Positions 33,367 to 42,320 of a DNA stretch of 44,223 bases are shown one piece after another (positions within the stretch are counted from its first letter, which is position 1; the number at the start of each line of letters is the position of its first letter). The stretch spans positions 1 to 44,223 of the forward strand of contig JAFXGW010000015.1 of assembly GCA_017536685.1 (NCBI GenBank). The letters run 5' to 3'. Under the pieces are notes generated by a model. The model did no database searches. It worked only from the letters and a program-made list of their open reading frames with translations, and was not told where the DNA came from. A program made the position numbers and the translations under genes. This DNA comes from Clostridia bacterium (lineage in GTDB: Bacteria > Bacillota > Clostridia > TANB77 > CAG-508).

Positions 33367-35733
33367 ATGGACAAAATAAAAGATTCAGAGATAGAAGAGT
33401 TTGTGCAAAATACATATAAACAACAATTAGAAGATGAAATTTTGCAAAGTTCATATGGGCAAAGAATAAAAGGATTAGAAAAATTAGGAATAGGTATAAC
33501 TTTAGAAGAAGCGATAGATAGATATATTGCTATTGCCGGTATGCCAACAGATAAATCTGGAAACATAATAATAGATGATTCGGCAATGAGTGAAGTTTAT
33601 CAAGAAAATTTAGGCATTATAAGTAAACAAATTGGTTATGACATTACTCAATTTAGTTTAGACAGAATTGAAAATATTATTGAAAATTCTGATTATGCTT
33701 TTCAAATTACTAAAGATATAAGAAATGAAGAAAATAGAGATGAAAAAGAAATATATAAACTATTGCAGAATATTGAAAAAAAACCAAGTTTAAAAGAAAT
33801 TTGTGGCGAATTAAATATAAAAACAGCAACCTATGCTACATCCTTAGATGATTTTTCAAAAATTTTATTGAGAAAAGGCATAGGTATTGAAGATGTTGAA
33901 AATCATATAAGAAATTATGAAAAAAATACATTAAATACTTTTATTGAAACATTTTCGGATATGAAATTTATTGAATTATCCATGATAGCATGTGAAGATA
34001 AAAAAGGAAATATGGATTTTCAAGATCCTGAAACAAAAAATAGAATTATAAATGAGCTTGGAACATGTATAGATTCTAAATATTATAAAGAAATTATTAA
34101 TGAAAATGGACAAATTGATTTTGATAAATTTAGCGAATTTTTTCCTAAATTTGTTAAAGAAAGAAACGCAGCAGAATTAGATAGAAAAATTTCAAAATAT
34201 TCTACTACACATGAAATAACAGATATTGATATGAAAAAAGATATATTTATAACATTATTAAGAGCATATAAGTCGAATAATGACATTCAAATTAGAAATG
34301 GAATAGATATAGCTAAAAACTTAGGATTTGATATCATAAACCAAGATGGAAATTTTGATATTGATAAAATAGATAATTATGGGCGAATGTATTTTGGAGA
34401 AGAATTTGATATTGATGATGTTATTCATAGAGTAGAATTTAATGAAGACACTATAGAAGAACATTTTGATAGAATTGAACAAGCTATTATGAATGAGAAA
34501 GAAATTAGCGGTGAGAAAACTGTTAATTCTGTAAATGAATATAAGGCAAAGCAAAGAGAGAAAGAAGCAATTACATGTAGTAAAAAAGAAAAGATTGCTA
34601 GAAGCATATTAAACGGAGTAACAATGACTCCAGAGGAAGTTATTGCAGTATATTGTAAATTTAGAGCAATGGAAAGAAATGAAAGGAGAGTATTTAAAAA
34701 ACAATTAGAACCACAAAAATTTGATGCTAGATTTGTTAATGGGCCTCAAGAGTATGGTGTTGCAAATATTATTAAGAAATATATTCTTGAAAATAGAGAA
34801 CAATTTTCAGAATATTTAACTGAAGCTGGAGAATTTCAAGCAAAAAAAGTAATGATGATGCTTGAAAATAAGGATTTTTCAGTTAATCAACAAATGAATA
34901 TTACAAGTGTATTTGATGAGGTTAGAAGACAATCAAAAAAAATAGATAAAAATGAAAGAGAACATGAAGAAGAAATCCAAAATTTTAAAAAAGATGTAAA
35001 AAGAATAAAAACAGGAGAACTTTCAGAAGAAGAGAAAGAAGAGATATTTAAGAAAGCGAAACATCTTCAAAAAGATGACTTATTAACAACAGAAATATTA
35101 GAAGAATTGAAAAATGCAGATTCAGAAATGTTTGATAAAACATTTAAAAAATCAGATGTCGTGGCTAAGGTTCAAGAAGGCTCTATGAAAGCATTTTTAT
35201 ATGGAAAAATAGGTATAAATTTGAGAAAAGCTTTTGTTGTACTGCCACAGAGATTGTTTAAAAAGGAAACAAGACTTGATTATATGCCTGGTATTGACAG
35301 AAGATTGATGGAAAAATTTAAAGCAGCTAAAGAAAAAATGTCTGAAAAAATTATTTTAGGAAATTTAAAGGAGTATGATGATGAAATTCCAAGCTCTAAT
35401 TTACCTGCAGTAAAAAAAGAATCCATATTTGACAAAATTAGAAGAACTTTTTCTAAAAAGGAGAAAAATAAAAATACGAATGTTGACAGTTATGGAGAAA
35501 ATGATTTTGAAAATACTCAACCAAGTGATAATCCTTCTGAAGTTTTAAAAGCAGAAGACTTGACAATTGATGAAAATTTTGATACAAGTATTGCTCAAAA
35601 AACATCTGGACTAGAATATATTAAAGTTGATGAGACACCAAAGGCTGTGACTAATAAAAAAGAGAATGATAAAAATGACTTAATATCAAATCAAATTGAA
35701 GTAGATCTTGGTGGAAATGAGGATGGAAGATAG
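33367..35733 (+). CDS. Large acidic helical protein of unknown function, pair B second member
   Basis: A 788-residue paralogue of the preceding protein, mostly helical and highly charged. Two NGxxDFxKx-type motifs occur (NENGQIDFDKF and NQDGNFDIDKI), which could be calcium-loop-like turns or simply repeat boundaries. The C-terminal 150 residues contain a basic segment (RRLMEKFKAAKEKMSEK, IFDKIRRTFSKKEK), an acidic disordered tail, and end in LGGNEDGR. The basic segment corresponds in position to that of the previous protein. The ribosome site is weak (AATGGGA), consistent with coupling to the gene 25 bases upstream. trmFO starts on the base after its stop. Confidence 0.8.
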   Translation: MDKIKDSEIEEFVQNTYKQQLEDEILQSSYGQRIKGLEKLGIGITLEEAIDRYIAIAGMPTDKSGNIIIDDSAMSEVYQENLGIISKQIGYDITQFSLDRIENIIENSDYAFQITKDIRNEENRDEKEIYKLLQNIEKKPSLKEICGELNIKTATYATSLDDFSKILLRKGIGIEDVENHIRNYEKNTLNTFIETFSDMKFIELSMIACEDKKGNMDFQDPETKNRIINELGTCIDSKYYKEIINENGQIDFDKFSEFFPKFVKERNAAELDRKISKYSTTHEITDIDMKKDIFITLLRAYKSNNDIQIRNGIDIAKNLGFDIINQDGNFDIDKIDNYGRMYFGEEFDIDDVIHRVEFNEDTIEEHFDRIEQAIMNEKEISGEKTVNSVNEYKAKQREKEAITCSKKEKIARSILNGVTMTPEEVIAVYCKFRAMERNERRVFKKQLEPQKFDARFVNGPQEYGVANIIKKYILENREQFSEYLTEAGEFQAKKVMMMLENKDFSVNQQMNITSVFDEVRRQSKKIDKNEREHEEEIQNFKKDVKRIKTGELSEEEKEEIFKKAKHLQKDDLLTTEILEELKNADSEMFDKTFKKSDVVAKVQEGSMKAFLYGKIGINLRKAFVVLPQRLFKKETRLDYMPGIDRRLMEKFKAAKEKMSEKIILGNLKEYDDEIPSSNLPAVKKESIFDKIRRTFSKKEKNKNTNVDSYGENDFENTQPSDNPSEVLKAEDLTIDENFDTSIAQKTSGLEYIKVDETPKAVTNKKENDKNDLISNQIEVDLGGNEDGR

Positions 35734-37104
35734 ATGGAGAGTATAATTGTAATAGGTGGTGGCTTAGCAGGTTGTGAAGCTGCTTTACAAATAGCAAAAA
35801 GAAAAATAAAAGTAAAATTATATGAAATGAAGCCACAAAAATTTTCTGAAGCACATTCAAATGAAAATTTGGCTGAAATTGTTTGTAGTAATTCTTTTAA
35901 ATCAAATTTATTAACAAATGCCTGTGGACTTTTAAAAGAAGAGTTAAGAAAACTTGGAAGTGAATTAATAATAGCTGCGGATGAATATTCAGTTCCAGCA
36001 GGACAAGCTTTAGCTGTTGATAGAGAAAAATTTTCAGAAGAAATTACTAAAAAGATAGAAGGGAATGAATATATTGAAATAATAAGAGAAGAGGCAACTG
36101 AAATTCCCAAAGATTCAATTGTAATTATTGCAACAGGGCCTCTTACTTCACAAAAACTATCAGAACAAATTGCAAAATTAACAGGAAATGATAAATTGTA
36201 TTTTTATGATGCAGCAGCTCCAATTGTAGAAAAAGATTCTATAGATATGAGTATTGCTTTTTATGGAGATAGATACACACAAGAAAGAGGAAAAGATGAA
36301 GAGGTTGAGGCATGGAAGGAGCGAATAAAAGAACACAAAGGTAGTTATATAAATTTGCCTATGAATAAGGAAGAATATGAAAATTTTTATAATGAACTTG
36401 TAAATGCAGAAGTAGTTACATTGCATGATTTCGAAAAAAGAGAAATTTTTGAGGGATGTATGCCTTTAGAGATAATGGCCAAAAGAGGTATTGATACATT
36501 AAGATTTGGACCACTAAAACCAGTTGGTTTTACAGATCCAAGAAGTGGAAGAAGACCCTATGCTGTAATTCAACTAAGACAAGATAATCAAGAGGGAAAT
36601 ATATATAATATAGTTGGTTTTCAAACAAATCTAAAATTTGGCGAACAAAAGAGAGTATTTTCTATGATACCTGGTTTAGAAAATGCAAATTTTACAAAAT
36701 ATGGAGTTATGCATAGAAATACATATATAAATTCTACATATATATTAGATAATACATATAATATGAAAGGAAATAGAAATATATTTTTTGCTGGACAAAT
36801 TACAGGGGTAGAAGGATATGTTGAATCAATAAGTTCTGGATTAGTAGCTGGAATAAATGCTGCTAAACTATATGAATTGAGAAAAATAGATGAAAAATTT
36901 GCAAACAATATGTATGACAAAGAAAAGATGAGTTTTTCAGAATATACTGTAATAGGAGCGTTGGCTAAATATATATCAACAGAAAATGCAAACTTTCAAC
37001 CTATGAACGCAAATTTTGGGATATTACCTAAATTAGATGAAAATATAAAAGATAAAAAAGAAAGATATAAAAAATTGGCTCAAAGAGCATTAGAAAATAT
37101 ATAA
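35734..37104 (+). CDS. trmFO: Folate/FAD-dependent tRNA (uracil-54-C5)-methyltransferase TrmFO
   Basis: A 456-residue flavoprotein that makes 5-methyluridine at tRNA position 54 using methylenetetrahydrofolate. The FAD loop [15 protein letters not shown] opens the protein, followed by [40 protein letters not shown]-type [24 protein letters not shown] and the late [10 protein letters not shown]. All are standard family landmarks, and length is normal. The ATG directly follows the upstream TAG, with GAGGATGGA inside the preceding gene as the only ribosome site, so translation is probably coupled to the large-protein gene. Confidence 0.95.
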   Translation: MESIIVIGGGLAGCEAALQIAKRKIKVKLYEMKPQKFSEAHSNENLAEIVCSNSFKSNLLTNACGLLKEELRKLGSELIIAADEYSVPAGQALAVDREKFSEEITKKIEGNEYIEIIREEATEIPKDSIVIIATGPLTSQKLSEQIAKLTGNDKLYFYDAAAPIVEKDSIDMSIAFYGDRYTQERGKDEEVEAWKERIKEHKGSYINLPMNKEEYENFYNELVNAEVVTLHDFEKREIFEGCMPLEIMAKRGIDTLRFGPLKPVGFTDPRSGRRPYAVIQLRQDNQEGNIYNIVGFQTNLKFGEQKRVFSMIPGLENANFTKYGVMHRNTYINSTYILDNTYNMKGNRNIFFAGQITGVEGYVESISSGLVAGINAAKLYELRKIDEKFANNMYDKEKMSFSEYTVIGALAKYISTENANFQPMNANFGILPKLDENIKDKKERYKKLAQRALENI

Positions 37105-37154
37105 TAATGAAATAAAAAAATAAGAATTCGAAAAACAATAATTTACATAATATA

Positions 37155-37183
37155 TTGACAACTTTGGATAAAAATGTTAAAAT
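37155..37183 (+). promoter_or_regulatory. Strong promoter of the coiled-coil region
   Basis: TTGACA (37155-37160), 17 bases, TAAAAT (37178-37183), 40 bases before the 36-codon ORF. Confidence 0.75.
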
Positions 37184-37222
37184 ATTAAAGTATAAGGGTT
37201 TATTAAGTAAAGGAGATTTTTT

Positions 37223-37333
37223 ATGGAAGAAAAATTAAATGAAAAAAACTCAAAATTAATTAAAGAGATGGTAAAAACAAAAGCTGAACTTGATGAAATT
37301 ATAAGACAATGTGAAATTAAAAAAGCAGAATAG
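37223..37333 (+). CDS. 36-residue ORF resembling the start of the following coiled-coil gene
   Basis: A short frame with a full ribosome site, AAAGGAGATTTTTT, directly before ATG. It reads MEEKLNEKNSKLIKEM and continues as a charged helix to a TAG. The same ribosome-site phrase and MEEKTLKQLNEEY start occur at 37383-37430 in front of the long coiled-coil gene, so one is probably a duplicate of the other. It may be a tiny coiled-coil partner or a translated leader. Confidence 0.5.
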   Translation: MEEKLNEKNSKLIKEMVKTKAELDEIIRQCEIKKAE

Positions 37334-37394
37334 TAAATACTACTATTCAATATTAAATAGTAACATAAAATATATAAAATAAAAGGAGATTTTT

Positions 37395-38447
37395 ATGGAA
37401 GAAAAAACTTTAAAACAACTAAATGAAGAATACAGAAGTTTAGTTACAGAAGTTGAAAGAATGAAATCTGAATTAAAAACTGCAATTGCTGCAAAAGATA
37501 CAGCAGATGAAAATTATGAAAGAGCATCTGCTGAATTTACTGCCAGAAAAGAAACATTTGAAGCATTAAATTCAGGACTTGAGAAAATTGGCGAAACAGG
37601 TTTTTCAGGAGAAATTATTGCAAGAATGGAAGAAGAAGTTGCTGCTGCTAGAAGATTAATGGAAGAAGCAGAACTTGCATTAACGACTAAAGAAGCAGAA
37701 CAATCAGCAGCAAGAGAAAACTTTTCTAGAGTTGAAGGTGTAGCAAAAGAAAAAAGTAGTAGATTAGATGTTATACTAATAAGTTTTGGTGCTAACGAAA
37801 CTATAAACAAAGCAATTTCAAATGAAATTGAAATTGATTATACTGAAATGGCAGAAAAAAAACAAGCCGAAAAAGCTGAAATAGAAGCTTTAAAAACAAA
37901 AATAAATGATGACGCAAAAATGCAAGAGGAAGTTGGAAATTTAGGTGAATTATTAACAAGATTCGAAGAATTAAAGAAAAAAGTGACACCAGAAAATACA
38001 GCAGAACTTGCAGAAGTTGGAAACCAAATAAAAACAAAAAGAAATTTAATAAGAAGAAGAATAAGAACACTTGGAGTTAAAGGTGGTAAAATTTCTGTAG
38101 AAGAAATTGATAAAATGACAACAGAAAGAGATGAACAAGGAAGAATTGTAGTTGGGGAACTAAATAGGAGAACAGGTGTTGTAGATGCTGAAATTGCTAA
38201 TATAGAAGTTGAGAAAAAAGAAATGTTAGCAAAAATGGCAATGGCACTAGAAATGGGAAGACAAAATAGTCAAGATAGTGCTGAATATTTAAGATTAACA
38301 GGTGAAATTGAAGAACTAAAAACAGAAAAAATTCAATTAGAAAGTCAACAAGGTGAAAGTAGAAAAGCTCTTGAAGATATTACTGGACAAAGAAAACAAT
38401 TAAATTCTGAATTAGAAACTTTAGGTGCATCACAAGTTGATCAATGA
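37395..38447 (+). CDS. Coiled-coil protein, N-terminal part of an interrupted frame
   Basis: A 350-residue, nearly entirely helical coiled-coil protein, rich in Glu, Lys and Ala with heptad patterns (for example EEVAAARRLMEEAELALTTK), without signal peptide or membrane helix. AAAGGAGA precedes the ATG. The frame ends at TGA (38445-38447) followed at once by TAA, yet the same frame then stays open, and coiled-coil in character, for another 1.9 kb. This is therefore probably the first third of a protein of about 980 residues. I do not recognise the family; low-complexity helices make resemblance to SMC- or ezrin-type proteins meaningless. Confidence 0.7.
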   Translation: MEEKTLKQLNEEYRSLVTEVERMKSELKTAIAAKDTADENYERASAEFTARKETFEALNSGLEKIGETGFSGEIIARMEEEVAAARRLMEEAELALTTKEAEQSAARENFSRVEGVAKEKSSRLDVILISFGANETINKAISNEIEIDYTEMAEKKQAEKAEIEALKTKINDDAKMQEEVGNLGELLTRFEELKKKVTPENTAELAEVGNQIKTKRNLIRRRIRTLGVKGGKISVEEIDKMTTERDEQGRIVVGELNRRTGVVDAEIANIEVEKKEMLAKMAMALEMGRQNSQDSAEYLRLTGEIEELKTEKIQLESQQGESRKALEDITGQRKQLNSELETLGASQVDQ

Positions 38448-38738
38448 TAAATCGAAAGATTACAAAAAGAAAGAGCAGCGATTGAAGCAGAAAAAATAGA
38501 GAAAATTGAAAATCCAGAAAAAGTTAGTTTAAGACAACAAATAAGTGAATTAAAAGCTAAAAAGAACTCTGGAGTAAAAACGAATGTTGAAACTGATGAA
38601 TATAAAGCTGCTAAATCTAAAGTTGATGCTGCTAGAATTGATTTAGATGATGAAAAACAATTTCCAAGTATTGGAGTTTTAGCTGCCAAAACAGATGAGG
38701 TAGTTAATAATCCTGAGTTTACAAGACTTCAAGCAGAA

Positions 38739-40340
38739 TTGGAACTAAAAGAAAGAAACTTTAAAGCATTCGGAGATATCATAATCACATCAAATCCAGA
38801 CTTAAAAGAATTAAATTCAGCTTATGTTGAATTAAAAGGAGAAGAAGAAGAACTACTAGACCAATATCAAATGGCAGAAAGCAATTTGTCTAATAACGAA
38901 AGGGAATTTATAAGAAATTATGTTTCAGATGAAATCTACCCAGATTTAGCTGACGAAAATTCAGACTTAGCAAAATCTTTTGAGGCTTACAAACAAGCAG
39001 AATTGCAAGTAAGAAAAGCTATGCTTGCAATACAAAAAGATCCAACTTCTGAAAATCTTGAGGCGTTATATGATGCTAGATCAACTTTAAATGAAACAAC
39101 AGGAAATTTACAAGAATTATTATCAAATTATCAACATAATATAGAGACTCCAACTCCTGTTGCAATACATAATTATTTATTAGGAAAACTAAAAGAAGCT
39201 TATGATAATTTTGAACCAATTGATGAAGCTTATGATTTAAATAATGCAGAAAGAAGAATTGCAATTGTAGAATCAAAAACTGGTAAAGACGAAGAGCTTG
39301 CAGTAGTTTCATTGAGTCAATCTTCAAGAGAACTAGAACAAATGCTTGATGATATATTAGATGGAAAAGCAATTGATGAGGAAATGCTATTAAACATAGT
39401 AAATACTCATAAACAAAGTATTGAGCTTTTTGAGGAACCTGATAAAATAAGAAGTTTATTAAAAGGAACTGATTTAGATGTACAAAATACTAGATTTGGA
39501 TTTATAAAAAGATTTATATCAAGATTTACAATGCCAAAAGTAGAAGAAAGATATTATTTCCCAGAAAACAGAAAACCTGCTGGAATGGCAGAATATGGTG
39601 ATGCTATTACTCAAAGAAATGAACTAAGAGAAAGAATTTTGGGAGTAAGACAACAAAAAGAAGAGGCAAGAGTTGCTTTTAATTCTAAGATGGAAGAAGT
39701 TGCAACACCAGAACAAAAAGAAAGTTGGAAAAACAAACGTGATGAAATAGCAAATTTAAAAAGAATAATTGCTACAACACCAAAACAAATAAATAAAACA
39801 AAATTAGCAGCATTAGAAGAAGCTTTAAGAAATGCTGAAGCTGAATTGAAGGGAGTTCCACAATATAAAACATCTGTTGATACTAAGGATATTGAATCAA
39901 AATTAGCAGAATTAGTAGCAAGATTTAATAAAGAACCAGATAAAATAGATGATCCTGAAAAAGTTGCTGATAAAAAACGTAGACTAGCAAAAAATGATGC
40001 AGAAATTCAAGAAGCAATGAAGGATAAAGAAAATCCAAGAAGAGGAGAAATATTAGCATCATTAGCGTCATTAGATACTAGAGAAGCCGAAGAAAGAACA
40101 AGGGCAGACGAAATAGCTGCTAGATTAGCAACATTAACAGGAACTTTAAAAGAAAGAGGCGGATTACTTGCTGCATTAGAAGTTGCAAGACAAAAAATTG
40201 TTAATTTAATACATATAAAAGATGCTAATAAAATGTTAGATAGAAGAAGTGGAAGAATTGCTGAAGACTTAGTAAATGCAGTAAAACCAAAAGTAAAAAC
40301 AGATGAAGAAGAAAAAGATGAAGAAGAAATAGAAAAATAA
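38739..40340 (+). CDS. Coiled-coil protein, C-terminal part of the interrupted frame
   Basis: The frame is open from 38451, directly after the tandem stop, to a TAA at 40340. Between 38451 and 38739 there is no ATG, GTG or TTG, so 38739 (TTG) is merely the first possible start, and it has no ribosome site. The 533 residues from there are helical and charged. They include a basic patch FIKRFISRFTMPKVEER near residue 245 and an acidic end DEEEKDEEEIEK. The sequence before 38739 (IERLQKERAAIEAEKIEKIE and on) continues the coiled coil of the upstream part. This is most simply the distal part of one gene broken by nonsense changes, or one reached by readthrough. Independent translation looks unlikely. 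Confidence 0.55.
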   Translation: MELKERNFKAFGDIIITSNPDLKELNSAYVELKGEEEELLDQYQMAESNLSNNEREFIRNYVSDEIYPDLADENSDLAKSFEAYKQAELQVRKAMLAIQKDPTSENLEALYDARSTLNETTGNLQELLSNYQHNIETPTPVAIHNYLLGKLKEAYDNFEPIDEAYDLNNAERRIAIVESKTGKDEELAVVSLSQSSRELEQMLDDILDGKAIDEEMLLNIVNTHKQSIELFEEPDKIRSLLKGTDLDVQNTRFGFIKRFISRFTMPKVEERYYFPENRKPAGMAEYGDAITQRNELRERILGVRQQKEEARVAFNSKMEEVATPEQKESWKNKRDEIANLKRIIATTPKQINKTKLAALEEALRNAEAELKGVPQYKTSVDTKDIESKLAELVARFNKEPDKIDDPEKVADKKRRLAKNDAEIQEAMKDKENPRRGEILASLASLDTREAEERTRADEIAARLATLTGTLKERGGLLAALEVARQKIVNLIHIKDANKMLDRRSGRIAEDLVNAVKPKVKTDEEEKDEEEIEK

Positions 40341-40351
40341 AATAATGAAAG

Positions 40352-40381
40352 AGTCCAGTATGAAAAAAACTGGACTTTTTT
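40352..40381 (+). terminator. Intrinsic terminator after the coiled-coil gene
   Basis: AGTCCAGT (40352-40359), nine-base loop, ACTGGACT (40369-40376), T tract to 40381. Confidence 0.85.
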
Positions 40382-40399
40382 ATGTAAACATGGTATAAT
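40371..40399 (+). promoter_or_regulatory. Promoter of the second higher-GC cassette
   Basis: TGGACT (40371-40376), 17 bases, TATAAT (40394-40399) preceded by TGG, an extended -10. The -35 box is part of the right arm of the upstream terminator. Confidence 0.6.
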
Positions 40400-40431
40400 A
40401 TAAGTATTCTGATATAGAAAGGAGAGGGAGT

Positions 40432-40713
40432 ATGAAACGGATTACAAGATATTTGTTGCCTGTTATCATATTAGTTGCAATCATTATCGCATTGGCTATT
40501 CTTGGCGTAGCTGGCGGATTACTTGCAACTATTGGGAATGCAGTAACAGGTTTCTTTTTCAAACACTGGGATTACACACTGATTATCTTGATTACATCTA
40601 CTGTAACAAGTTTGATTTGTGCCTGGTTGGATGAGAAAGGAATTAGGGGAAGCATTTTCAAGAGAAGCAGGAAAAACAAAAGCCATAATTCGGCCGATGT
40701 CATTGATGCGTAA
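40432..40713 (+). CDS. Small two-helix membrane protein in a higher-GC cassette
   Basis: A 93-residue protein with two hydrophobic helices: residues about 7-40, around LLPVIILVAIIIALAILG and a Gly-rich stretch, and residues about 48-65 (YTLIILITSTVTSLIC). A basic tail follows (RGSIFKRSRKNKSH). No family is recognised. Codon use (CTG, GGC, ATC, GTC) and base composition are visibly richer in GC than the neighbours. The gene has a strong AAAGGAG site, its own promoter and its own terminator. In all of this it matches the cassette at 16.7 kb and looks like a recently acquired single gene placed just upstream of the str operon. Confidence 0.75.
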   Translation: MKRITRYLLPVIILVAIIIALAILGVAGGLLATIGNAVTGFFFKHWDYTLIILITSTVTSLICAWLDEKGIRGSIFKRSRKNKSHNSADVIDA

Positions 40714-40747
40714 CATTCCCTGTATTCGAATCTAATCGAGTACCATT

Positions 40748-40784
40748 AAGCACTTCATTTTCGAAAGAAATTGAGGTGCTTTTT
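40748..40784 (+). terminator. Terminator of the second cassette
   Basis: AAGCACTTCA (40748-40757) pairs with TGAGGTGCTT (40772-40781, one G.T), followed by a T run. Confidence 0.8.
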
Positions 40785-40936
40785 GTATGTTTGATTATAT
40801 TTAATTGTAAGTGATTGAACGTATGGTAAATCTTATAGAAACATATTAAAAATATAATCAAATATAAAACATATTAGTAAATAAAAAATCTATTTATGAC
40901 TACGGAAATGCGAGAAAATAAACTTTTTGGAAAGTA
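40785..40936. other. AT-rich spacer upstream of rpsL
   Basis: About 150 bases without a credible gene or repeat. Together with the terminator before it and the rpsL promoter and leader after it, it makes up the gene-free interval 40714-41040. Confidence 0.4.
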
Positions 40937-40965
40937 TTGACATTAAAGAATAAAGATGATAAAAT
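40937..40965 (+). promoter_or_regulatory. Promoter of the str operon
   Basis: TTGACA (40937-40942), 17 bases, TAAAAT (40960-40965), leaving a leader of about 70 bases before rpsL. Confidence 0.75.
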
Positions 40966-41040
40966 AGATACGCTGTTTAATATAGGGAAACTATATTTTG
41001 GAGCACATATTTATAAAAGAAACGAGGTGAAAAAAGAAGA

Positions 41041-41454
41041 ATGCCAACAATTAATCAATTAGTAAGAAAAGGAAGAAAAACTTCTACAACAAAATCAACA
41101 GCTCCAGCTCTACAAAAAGGTTATAACTCTAGAAAAAAAGTTCAAACAGATAATAGAGCTCCACAAAAAAGAGGTGTTTGTACAGTTGTAAAAACAGTTA
41201 CTCCTAAAAAACCTAACTCAGCTTTAAGAAAAGTTGCTAGGGTTAAACTTTCAAACGGATATGAAGTAACATCTTATATCCCAGGTGTAGGACATAACTT
41301 ACAAGAACACAGTGTTGTACTTATCAGAGGTGGAAGGGTAAAAGACTTACCTGGTGTTAGATACCACATCATCAGAGGTACATTAGATACAGCAGGCGTT
41401 AAAGATAGAATGCAAGCTAGATCTAAATACGGAGCAAAAAGACCTAAAAAATAA
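41041..41454 (+). CDS. rpsL: Ribosomal protein S12
   Basis: A 137-residue S12, the decoding-centre protein of the 30S subunit. [54 protein letters not shown] and the [11 protein letters not shown] end are all standard. The lysines at the two usual streptomycin-resistance positions (in TPKKPNS and GGRVKDLPG) are unchanged. ATG follows a GAGGTG site at moderate distance. It is the first gene of rpsL-rpsG-fusA. Confidence 0.98.
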   Translation: MPTINQLVRKGRKTSTTKSTAPALQKGYNSRKKVQTDNRAPQKRGVCTVVKTVTPKKPNSALRKVARVKLSNGYEVTSYIPGVGHNLQEHSVVLIRGGRVKDLPGVRYHIIRGTLDTAGVKDRMQARSKYGAKRPKK

Positions 41455-41617
41455 AAATTAGGCAAAGTTATTAATTGATAATAGTGCATAATTCTTTTTT
41501 ATTAAATATATAGTAAAAAACAATTTGCGCTATTACGGGAAAGTAAAACTTTCCAGAGTACCTTTAGTGTTACAAATATTTAAACACTAAACAAAAATTT
41601 ATAAGGAGGGAAGAATA

Positions 41618-42088
41618 GTGCCAAGAAAAGGATTTATAGCAAAAAGAGATGTGTTACCAGATCCATTATACAATAGCAAAGTTGTTACAAAATTAATTAA
41701 CAACGTAATGTTAGATGGTAAAAAATCAGTTGCTCAAGGTATCGTTTATGGTGCATTTGATATTATCAAAGAAAAAGAACAAAAAGATCCATTAGAAGTA
41801 TTCGAAGCTGCATTAGAAAACATAATGCCAGTTCTTGAAGTAAAAGCAAGAAGAGTAGGTGGAGCAACATACCAAGTACCATTAGAAATTAGACCAGAAA
41901 GAAGACAAACTTTAGGTTTAAGATGGTTAGTAACATATGCTAGAAAAAGACATGAAAAAACAATGGCTGAAAAACTAGCAGGAGAAATAATTGATGCTAT
42001 CAACGGAAACGGTGGAGCATTCAAGAAGAAAGAAGATACACATAGAATGGCAGAAGCTAAAAAAGCTTTCGCACATTATAAATGGTAG
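41618..42088 (+). CDS. rpsG: Ribosomal protein S7
   Basis: A 156-residue S7, the primary 16S rRNA binder that nucleates the 30S head. It starts with GTG behind [52 protein letters not shown] and the final [15 protein letters not shown] are typical. It lies 163 bases after rpsL. The gap holds GGAAAGT/ACTTTCC and TTTAGTGTT/AACACTAAA hairpins that could be sites of translational feedback, though I cannot show this. Confidence 0.98.
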   Translation: MPRKGFIAKRDVLPDPLYNSKVVTKLINNVMLDGKKSVAQGIVYGAFDIIKEKEQKDPLEVFEAALENIMPVLEVKARRVGGATYQVPLEIRPERRQTLGLRWLVTYARKRHEKTMAEKLAGEIIDAINGNGGAFKKKEDTHRMAEAKKAFAHYKW

Positions 42089-42120
42089 AATTCGAATGTC
42101 GATAAAGACAATCATATTAG

Positions 42121-42154
42121 CTAACTGTAACTTCACTTTGTTCGTAACAGTTAG
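42121..42154 (+). promoter_or_regulatory. Hairpin between rpsG and fusA
   Basis: CTAACTGT (42121-42128) pairs with ACAGTTAG (42147-42154) across an 18-base loop; no U-tail. It may slow transcription or mark processing within the str mRNA. The rpsG-fusA gap of 232 bases is long for this operon. Confidence 0.4.
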
Positions 42155-42320
42155 TAAAATTATAAATGGTAAAATTGAAATTATAAGCTACGCATTACGG
42201 TGTTGAACTGCTTAAAAAAATTAATCAACGTACAACGTACACATATTTTTTGAGTTGTTCGTCTTGTGCTACTTGTTTATAATTCCAATTTATTCTAAAT
42301 CTAATTAATAGGAGGATAAG

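Noticed and set aside
38445..38450. Reassignment of TGA as a sense codon
   Set aside because: TAA follows immediately, tryptophan is encoded by TGG throughout, and all housekeeping genes read intact with the standard code.
40714..40760. TTCGAATC near 40727 resembling a tRNA T-loop or an attachment site
   Set aside because: No pairing T-stem, anticodon arm or acceptor stem can be built around it.
41991..42206. Frame overlapping the end of rpsG
   Set aside because: It is out of frame with rpsG, lacks a ribosome site and encodes nothing recognisable.
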